Virus record (IMG/VR): IMGVR_UViG_3300046006_001819
Location: 1 to 30,309 of that record
Length of the DNA: 30,309 nucleotides
Strand: one strand, 5' to 3'
Origin: a virus
The notes under the pieces were generated by a model, which had not been told where the DNA came from, did no database searches, and worked only from the letters and a program-made list of their open reading frames with translations. The translations under genes were made by a program, and so were the position numbers. Shown here in pieces: positions 26,001 to 30,309 of this stretch. How positions within the stretch are numbered: the first letter of the stretch is position 1; each line of letters begins with the position of its first letter.

Positions 26001-26845
26001 TAGTAGGGGCCGCTGGTACAGCTATTGCCGGTGCTGCGGCAGCAGTAGGAAATTTCTTCACCGGCGATGCAGGTACACAGCAAGGTTCAGAAGTAAAAAT
26101 CGGAAATGAAATTAGAAAAGGCGGAACGGTGTCTTGGCGAACCAACAATCCTGGAAACGTTTCTTATGGTGGTCTGGCTAAGAGTTACGGTGCAGTAGGT
26201 CGCTGGATAAAACCAGACGGTGACAAGCAACAACGTACTACCGGTATTGCTATCATGCCAACTTATGAACACGGTCTCAAATTAAAAATGGGACTGTGGA
26301 GAAGGCCAATGTACCAACCCTTAACGATGGCTGAAGGGGTAAGCCAATGGGTAACTGGCAAGGCGCGCCCGGTTGCACCACATACTGCAAACTATGCTAA
26401 AGATATGGCTCAAGCCGCCGGCGTCCCTGTTAATTTCCCCCTTAGTAAATTAAGTGATTCGCAACTTAGAGCGGCAGCTATAAAACAAGAAAAATGGGAA
26501 GGGTTCAAAGCGGGGACAATTGCTAAAGCAAGATCGGGCGGCGTTTTCACCGGACCTAAATCCGGGTACCCAATCGAAATGCACGGAACTGAAATGGTAA
26601 TTCCGTCTACACCAAATTCAATACTTACTAAATTAGCTCAATCATCAAGTGAAGTCTCTAACATGACTTTTTCTGCATTACGTAAATCTGCAACTAAAGA
26701 CGGAGATCGTCCGGCTAGAGATGAAACTACTTTCCTAAGTCCAGAAATGATATTAGATTTGGCTAAAAAGTTTGATAATGTGATTGGTGTACTAGAAGAT
26801 AGTCAAGATACCAACCACAAGATATTAAAACATTCTATGGCATAA
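23072..26845 (+). CDS. tape-measure-like tail protein, paralogue 3, with NNPGN-type lysozyme-like domain
   Basis: This 1257-aa sibling has the same plan: VKELNEQIRQLNEMLSQQAT coiled coil, core motifs SEGIKKFGQL, REFKRLGMGDQERNQ and YTRNLYELAE, DPAQEMRNDL (about 493), a hydrophobic segment and four repeated modules (about 736-960; for example KPPLEQAVYFSHLDI). Residues about 1015-1145 contain SWRTNNPGNVSYGG (Asn1025-Asn1029) and end in a helix AAIKQEKWEG with Glu1140. This resembles the 'NNPGN...' domain of phage virion-associated muramidases or transglycosylases; the enzymatic type is inferred. GGVFTGPKSGYPIEMHGTEM follows, then the family C-terminal tail. It is preceded by a GAGAG ribosome site and its own late-promoter-like motif. 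Confidence 0.7.
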   Translation: MDPDVVKELNEQIRQLNEMLSQQATAMSGLASSMTSVAPAMKNAADATSKSTTSQNNNTQSINKLGGSVTKLDEIQKKSSQNMNDAAKHFAAAAHSSGQALRSFKDKLLSAEEGFGKYGDAITKMGDSAFELGKSFGVLGTLFGGALKVGSIVLDYQSKQADALFSATDEISRLGAAGTFTVEEIRKMGAGAGLASAELEKLINPMKSVQGGFAGLGGSQSEGIKKFGQLAAVSEGTRREFKRLGMGDQERNQALADYISMMNKSGAAFSGNLKTQSGLQKAALNYTRNLYELAEITGKDTATVAKERETLMASMEVALQQNKWEEERKAANTRLREAKTDSEKRAAQADLDRIDREKAGFEQFNNELQQSALSAEMKAAAQQQFLTGVTSAQSAKFKMYGVDLDKSIAAAKNNTLQKGSLAQDIKIGMQKTLDNLDQRTVGMSEDLQKAYGYDQETIAKLNQQMKYDLRTEAGRAAAAVKANQAGTGVAATDPAQEMRNDLVEAERKAKLVVDELAASMNPFLGNMGMLKAFGGLAALAAAGLATVVAAKGLSGLLSFFKKGDAAAIPGAAATPGAAPSATPSAAPVRIQEDQLLDKNGKPLRGAARDARMWKLAGDKGATVEPAKKGIGGAIKGIAKSLSDAGAAAPGVIKGAGALAVAITEFGAGIAGAVWIFSKALPSFADGLKSFKEVDPMNLLGVGLGMAGLGVGILAMGAGTVASAIGSLAKLLTGGKDPFEDISHMLFTMSILDIDPKRVEDNSEALISFAKAMAAISGLGALSGIGNAIKGVSESFGSLFGSQTPLEQLVEFSELSIDAKQTKNNALAFKYFAEAMASYEGLGSDVGAIGSVLADATAKFFDVKPPLEQAVYFSHLDINKKKTEINAKSFVLFSEAMSSYKGGPGLLDAVSTIAGAALYKLFQREGPMESFKRFTEMKFGENALKNSTAFFNFAKGIAILSSTGPGLLDTAISAGANIVGAAGTAIAGAAAAVGNFFTGDAGTQQGSEVKIGNEIRKGGTVSWRTNNPGNVSYGGLAKSYGAVGRWIKPDGDKQQRTTGIAIMPTYEHGLKLKMGLWRRPMYQPLTMAEGVSQWVTGKARPVAPHTANYAKDMAQAAGVPVNFPLSKLSDSQLRAAAIKQEKWEGFKAGTIAKARSGGVFTGPKSGYPIEMHGTEMVIPSTPNSILTKLAQSSSEVSNMTFSALRKSATKDGDRPARDETTFLSPEMILDLAKKFDNVIGVLEDSQDTNHKILKHSMA

Positions 26846-26847
26846 CA

Positions 26848-26854
26848 CTAAATA
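26848..26854 (+). promoter_or_regulatory. late-promoter-like motif before gp20
   Basis: CTAAATACT starts three bases after the paralogue 3 stop and ends 21 bases before the portal ATG, in the same position as the motif before paralogue 3. Confidence 0.5.
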
Positions 26855-26875
26855 CTACACTGAGAGAATTACCAA

Positions 26876-28660
26876 ATGTCATATAAAAAGAAGTTTTTGA
26901 ATAAGAGCGGGATGTCAAGCCCTATCTCCGGCATGAACAGCAATGCTGGTGCTTGGAACGGTCAAGATGGATCAATGTCAGGTGGTTATAGTAACACTGA
27001 CTTTGGCTACAAGAATTACATGTCAAGACTTCCAGAAGTCTATACCGGACATCCTAACAGAATCGAACGTTACAACCAATATGAAATGATGGACGTTGAT
27101 GCTGAAATCAACGCTTGTTTAGACATCATTGCGGAATTCTCTACACAGCGTAATGAACATAACAAGACTCCATTCAGCTTTGAATTCAAAGATGATCCTA
27201 CTCCACATGAAGTAGAACTGTTGACAAAGCAATTACAGCAGTGGTGTAAACTAAACGAGTTTGATGTTCGTATGTTTAAGATTTTCCGCAACGTAGTTAA
27301 GTACGGAGATCAAGCATTCGTCCGTGACCCAGAAAACTTTAAGCTTTACTGGATTGACATGGTTAAGGTTATTAAGGTAATTGTTAACGAAAGTGAAGGC
27401 AAAAAGCCTGAACAGTATGTCATTAAAGACATCAATATCAACCTACAGAATTTGAGCGTTGCACAAAAAACGAATACTGACTTTGCAGCTAATCCAGCAA
27501 CTGGATTAGGGGGCAGTGGCGGCGGCACCAACACTCCATATACAGTGCCTGCGATGCCATATAATACTACTGGCTCACGCTTTACTTTAGGACAGAGTGA
27601 AGCTGCGGTAGATGCAAAGCATATTGTTCATTTGTCGCTAACTGAAGGGCTTGACAGATTCTGGCCTTTCGGTCAGTCAATTCTTGAAAACATCTTTAAA
27701 GTTTACAAGCAGAAAGAACTACTAGAAGATGCTGTTCTAATCTATCGTGTACAACGTGCTCCTGAACGTAGAATGTTCAAGATTGACGTTGGTAACATGC
27801 CAAGTCACATGGCTATGGCATTCGTTGAGCGTGTTAAGAATGAAATTCACCAGCGCAGAATCCCTTCACTATATGGCGGCTCAAGCGTAGTTGATGCTAC
27901 ATATAACCCGCTATCAATGAACGAAGACTATTTCTTCCCAGTTACAGCAGAAGGTCGTGGTTCAAGTGTTGAAGTTCTTCCAGGAGGACAGAACTTAGGC
28001 GAAATCGATGACTTGAAATATTTCAACAATCGTCTTGCTCGTGGTCTTCGTGTACCGTCATCATATCTTCCAACTGGACCAGATGACAATACCACTCCAT
28101 TAAGCGACGGTCGTGTCGGTACTGCAATGATTCAAGAATTCAGATTCAATCAGTACTGCGAACGTTTACAGAACTACATGGCTATGAAACTTGATGAAGA
28201 ATTCAAGTTGTTCTTGCGCTGGAGAGGTTTTAATATTGATACTCAAATGTTTAGTATCATGTTTAATCCTCCTCAAAACTTTGCTGCATACCGTCAAAGT
28301 GAACTAGACAATGCTAGAGTAAGTACCTTCACTGCTATGGAGACCCTCCCTTATATCTCAAAACGTTTTGCACTCGAAAGATTCTTAGGATTGACCGAAG
28401 AAGAAATCAAGCGCAACGAAATGCTTTGGGAAGAAGAAAACAAAGAAGAAGTGCCGATGGACCCATCTGGTTCAGACTTACGTAATATCGGCATTAGCTC
28501 TGGTGATTTCCAATCTGATATTGACACTGCGGATGAAATTGAATCATCTGAAGAAACACCTGCTGAAGGTCCGGATGTTGCAGGGCCAGTTGATAGTGCA
28601 GGCGGAGAAGCTGTGCCAGGCGGAGCAGCAGGGCCTGTAGGCGGCGGTATGCAAATCTAA
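26876..28660 (+). CDS. gp20: portal vertex protein gp20
   Basis: This is the dodecameric portal through which DNA is packaged and to which the tail is joined. The 594-aa sequence shows T4 gp20 family landmarks: RYNQYEMMDVDAEINACLDI, AEFSTQRNE, KYGDQAFVRDPE, a QKELLEDAVLIYRVQRAPER stretch, FKIDVGNMP and RVKNEIHQRRIPSLYGG. These are followed by NEDYFFPVTAEGRGSSVEVL, LPGGQNLGEIDDLKYFNNRL and RVPSSYLPTG. Length is close to T4 gp20 (524 aa), plus a Gly-rich insertion (about 205-225) and a Gly/Pro/Glu-rich C-terminal tail. ATG 26876 has GAGAGAAT upstream. The neighbours downstream (a small conserved protein, then a gp67-like core protein) follow T4 head-gene order, interrupted by a small membrane protein and a homing endonuclease. 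Confidence 0.95.
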   Translation: MSYKKKFLNKSGMSSPISGMNSNAGAWNGQDGSMSGGYSNTDFGYKNYMSRLPEVYTGHPNRIERYNQYEMMDVDAEINACLDIIAEFSTQRNEHNKTPFSFEFKDDPTPHEVELLTKQLQQWCKLNEFDVRMFKIFRNVVKYGDQAFVRDPENFKLYWIDMVKVIKVIVNESEGKKPEQYVIKDININLQNLSVAQKTNTDFAANPATGLGGSGGGTNTPYTVPAMPYNTTGSRFTLGQSEAAVDAKHIVHLSLTEGLDRFWPFGQSILENIFKVYKQKELLEDAVLIYRVQRAPERRMFKIDVGNMPSHMAMAFVERVKNEIHQRRIPSLYGGSSVVDATYNPLSMNEDYFFPVTAEGRGSSVEVLPGGQNLGEIDDLKYFNNRLARGLRVPSSYLPTGPDDNTTPLSDGRVGTAMIQEFRFNQYCERLQNYMAMKLDEEFKLFLRWRGFNIDTQMFSIMFNPPQNFAAYRQSELDNARVSTFTAMETLPYISKRFALERFLGLTEEEIKRNEMLWEEENKEEVPMDPSGSDLRNIGISSGDFQSDIDTADEIESSEETPAEGPDVAGPVDSAGGEAVPGGAAGPVGGGMQI

Positions 28661-28665
28661 ATTAA

Positions 28666-28857
28666 ATGAAAGACTTTATAAAGTTTCTTTTAATTTGGAT
28701 TTCTCAGAATTTAGCTATTCCGTTTTGGGTGGTGGGTCATGTTCACTTAAGCATGAATATGAATATCTACCAAGACTTGCATATAATATTAGCATCACTT
28801 GGGATGAATATTATTGTAGCCATTGGATTTTGGATAGACTACAAATCACAGAGTTAA
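28666..28857 (+). CDS. small membrane protein of unknown function
   Basis: This 63-aa product starts five bases after the portal stop. It has two hydrophobic segments, about 3-25 (FIKFLLIWISQNLAIPFWVV) and 35-58 (IYQDLHIILASLGMNIIVAI), so it would span the membrane twice. No ribosome site stands out, though it may be translated by coupling to gp20. Its stop overlaps the stop of the convergent homing endonuclease (TTAA at 28854-28857). No family is recognised; a holin-like or anchoring role would be a guess. Confidence 0.5.
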   Translation: MKDFIKFLLIWISQNLAIPFWVVGHVHLSMNMNIYQDLHIILASLGMNIIVAIGFWIDYKSQS

Positions 28858-29441
28858 TTTAGTCGCCAGCCGCCCAAAGTTTTGTATTTCCCATTAATGA
28901 GTTTGCTTACGTTACCTCGTTCCAATGAAAAGGTTACTGTAAACTCGTATTGAGTCAGCCGAATTACTTCATTAGTTTTTGTGTTTTGAAAAGTATGCAC
29001 TGTAGGAATATACCTAGAGTTATTTTCCCCGCACATCCTAGTGTGTCCTTTGTTGTGATGATTAGCTGAATCATATCCGGGCTTCTTAGTGTAGTGGTTA
29101 TCTCCACTAATCTTTTCTTTATTTCTAACATCTTTCATAGGATGTTTGTCTCCTATTAAGGTTCTGCCACCTGTACCGGATTCTTCAATCATATTTGCCC
29201 AGCGCGGACTTTCGACTACATTCCATAGCCTACTATAATACATTCCCCATTTGCCAAGTTCTTCTTTAGACTCGCATTCCTTTATGACAATAGTTGTTAT
29301 GTCTGCACCGTATTTCTTAAGATGGCGCCGCCAATACAACCCGGACCCGGTATATTTGAGTGGGTTCTTTTTTGAAGTTTGACACAGGTAATGGAGTTCA
29401 GTAGTTTTGTGTACTTTAACACATAGATAATAAATAGTCAT
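28854..29441 (-). CDS. GIY-YIG-type homing endonuclease (free-standing)
   Basis: This 195-aa protein is encoded against the head genes around it. The N-terminal part has YYLCVKVHKTTELHYLCQTS, then KYTGSGLYWRRHLKKYG, CESKEELGKWGMYYSRLWNV and WANMIEESGTGG. This is the variant GIY-YIG layout ('YLG.T..DP..Y.GSG..W..H') common in T4-like phages. The middle (GDKHPMKD, GDNHYTKKPG, GENNSRY) looks like repeated NUMOD3-type DNA-binding motifs, and the end (NVSKLINGKYKTLGGWRLN) like a NUMOD/IENR helix-turn-helix tail. Such genes cut related phage genomes lacking the insertion and so spread themselves. A late-promoter-like motif lies upstream at 29504-29511. Confidence 0.78.
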   Translation of the reverse strand: MTIYYLCVKVHKTTELHYLCQTSKKNPLKYTGSGLYWRRHLKKYGADITTIVIKECESKEELGKWGMYYSRLWNVVESPRWANMIEESGTGGRTLIGDKHPMKDVRNKEKISGDNHYTKKPGYDSANHHNKGHTRMCGENNSRYIPTVHTFQNTKTNEVIRLTQYEFTVTFSLERGNVSKLINGKYKTLGGWRLN

Positions 29442-29501
29442 TGCTGGTGCTCTTTCGTAGCATTAGAGCGAGTAGATGTTGGTAGCATCGTGACCCGCAA
29501 C

Positions 29502-29528
29502 TTTATTTATCATTCAGCGATAAATAAA
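29502..29528. promoter_or_regulatory. paired late-promoter-like motifs, back to back
   Basis: TTTATTTATC (29502-29511) and GATAAATAAA (29519-29528) form a perfect 10-bp inverted repeat with a 7-base spacer. Each arm contains GATAAATA, one reading left into the homing endonuclease and one reading right into the small basic protein at 29545. They point away from each other, unlike the facing pairs at 8716-8745 and 15727-15751. Confidence 0.58.
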
Positions 29529-29544
29529 AGAAAGGATGTGACCA

Positions 29545-29775
29545 ATGCAACTGTTTGAAATGTTCGATGCACCAATTAATGGTCTACAAGATGTCAATGA
29601 TGACAACAGCAAGCCGGTGTGGAGAACATCCCGCAAAACTAAATTGACTCTCGCTCAGATTAGAAAATTACGTAGAATGATTGATGTGCGTAACTATGAG
29701 AAGCAGATTTATTTGGGCAAGGTCCGTAATCAATACGGGGCTAAACCAGAAGCAGAAGCCGGCGCTGCCGCTTAA
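29545..29775 (+). CDS. small basic conserved protein between gp20 and the gp67-like gene
   Basis: This 76-aa protein starts MQLFEMFDAPINGLQDVN and continues with a strongly basic helix, KPVWRTSRKTKLTLAQIRKL and RRMIDVRNYEKQIYLGKVRNQYG, then a short Ala/Glu tail. I recognise this kind of protein as a conserved small gene in the same place, between portal and prohead core genes, in several T4-like phages, but no function is known to me. AAGGA lies 10 to 12 bases before the ATG and a late-promoter-like motif 18 bases before it. A role in head assembly is an inference from position. The Arg/Lys-rich helix contrasts with the very acidic protein encoded next. Confidence 0.7.
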   Translation: MQLFEMFDAPINGLQDVNDDNSKPVWRTSRKTKLTLAQIRKLRRMIDVRNYEKQIYLGKVRNQYGAKPEAEAGAAA

Positions 29776-29788
29776 TTACTATAGTAAT
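29775..29788. other. 14-bp perfect palindrome at a gene end
   Basis: ATTACTATAGTAAT is its own reverse complement and begins on the last base of the stop codon of the small basic protein. It lies just before a terminator-like hairpin; without a loop it is more likely a protein site or chance than a hairpin. Confidence 0.35.
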
Positions 29789-29799
29789 ATAAAAAACTC

Positions 29800-29828
29800 A
29801 AAAAAGTAGTACTTATTGAGTACTTTTC
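29800..29828. terminator. weak terminator-like hairpin
   Basis: AAAAGTA (29802-29808) can pair with TACTTTT (29821-29827); alternatively AGTAC pairs with GTACT around TTATTGA, followed by TTT. A runs lie upstream and T runs downstream, as in a bidirectional intrinsic terminator, but the stem is AT-rich and would be leaky. Confidence 0.45.
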
Positions 29829-29882
29829 CTGACTACGGCATAAGTAATTCTACAAAGCCATTTCTATTCAGGAGAAAATCTA

Positions 29883-30309
29883 ATGGACATTAAGAAATTT
29901 GAAAAGTTAATTGACCTCGTAATCAATGAGGACAACGAAAGAGCTAACGAGCTATTCCACGAAATTTGTGTTGAAAAATCCCGCGAAATCTTTGAGTCAA
30001 TCTTGGCTGAAGATGACATGGACATGGACGACGATTCACTTGAAGAAGGTGAAGACGGCGGCATGGGCGGACAAGTAGGTGATCTACTTGACGAAATTAA
30101 CGCAGAAGAAGAAGGCATGACCGAAGATGAAGAAGAAGACATCGACTTTGGTGATGAAGAAGTAGAATTCGGAAGCGACGAAGACGGCGAAGACCTAGAA
30201 GGCGGCGATGAAGTTGAAGATGCTGTAATCCGCATCGAAGACAAGCTAGACCAGTTGATGGCTGAATTTGAAGACATCATGGGCGGCGGCGCAGACGCAG
30301 GCGATGACA
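29883..30309 (+). CDS. gp67: gp67-like acidic prohead core protein (partial, runs off right edge)
   Basis: The frame is open from ATG 29883 to the window end (142 codons seen). The N-terminus MDIKKFEKLIDLVINEDNER and ANELFHEICVEKSREIFESI resembles the T4 gp67 start (a short helix, then 'ARKLFAEAMAARTIDLI'). After that the protein becomes extremely acidic (EEEGMTEDEEEDIDFGDEE), again as in gp67, whose tail is Asp/Glu-rich. A helix VIRIEDKLDQLMAEFEDIMG follows and the sequence ends in Gly/Asp/Ala at the edge. T4 gp67 is about 80 aa, so this is a longer form. It would be part of the internal scaffold that shapes the prohead and is later degraded. A strong CAGGAG ribosome site lies eight bases before the ATG; a weak late-like CATAAGTA is at 29839-29846. 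Confidence 0.7.
   Translation, partial: MDIKKFEKLIDLVINEDNERANELFHEICVEKSREIFESILAEDDMDMDDDSLEEGEDGGMGGQVGDLLDEINAEEEGMTEDEEEDIDFGDEEVEFGSDEDGEDLEGGDEVEDAVIRIEDKLDQLMAEFEDIMGGGADAGDD

Noticed and set aside
1-30309. CRISPR array, insertion sequence or integrase
   Set aside because: No regularly spaced direct repeats, transposase or integrase motifs were seen. The only mobile gene visible is the homing endonuclease.

Overview
This window is part of the genome of a T4-like contractile-tailed phage (myophage). The marker genes are the late sigma factor (gp55), the gp47/gp46 recombination nuclease pair, the gp26 baseplate protein, the gp20 portal, a gp67-like acidic prohead core protein, and baseplate genes resembling gp53 and gp5. 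Base composition is moderately AT-rich. There are no photosynthesis genes and I found no tRNA, so the host cannot be named. A good sigma70-type promoter shows that the host uses ordinary TTGNNN/TATAAT signals.

Layout. (1) 1-8691, minus strand: a tightly packed baseplate operon read leftwards: a tail-tube-like baseplate protein with a Pro-rich repeat region, a gp53-like LysM-type wedge protein, a 1044-aa hub-like protein, and a gp5-like spike that runs off the left edge. (2) 8692-8835: divergent control region with a sigma70 promoter and two facing late-promoter-like motifs. (3) 8836-14124, plus strand: gp55 with a large insertion, gp47, a sulfotransferase-like cargo gene, gp46 and a PD-(D/E)XK-like nuclease. 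(4) 14125-14638: about 500 bp without genes, unusually rich in hairpins; a candidate structured RNA. (5) 14639-15690, minus strand: gp26 with a -1-frame extension that appears reachable only by programmed ribosomal frameshifting. (6) 15790-26845, plus strand: three tandem paralogues of about 1200 aa that look like tape-measure or virion-internal tail proteins; two carry different cell-wall hydrolase domains. (7) 26876 to the end: gp20 portal, a tiny membrane protein, a GIY-YIG-type homing endonuclease on the minus strand, a small conserved basic protein and the gp67-like core protein, cut off by the right edge.

How it works together. The host sigma70 promoter would drive gp55 early. gp55 would then direct the host polymerase to the short (C/T/GA)TAAATA motifs in front of the gp26, tape-measure-like, portal, head-core and baseplate units. 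gp46/gp47 and the downstream nuclease belong to recombination-dependent replication. The baseplate, tail and head genes are the late products. The gp5-like spike lacks a visible lysozyme domain, while two of the three tail paralogues carry peptidoglycan hydrolase domains, so wall degradation during infection may have moved from spike to tail interior. The strongest candidates for something undescribed are the gp26 frameshift cassette, the structured non-coding block beside it, and the three tape-measure-like siblings.
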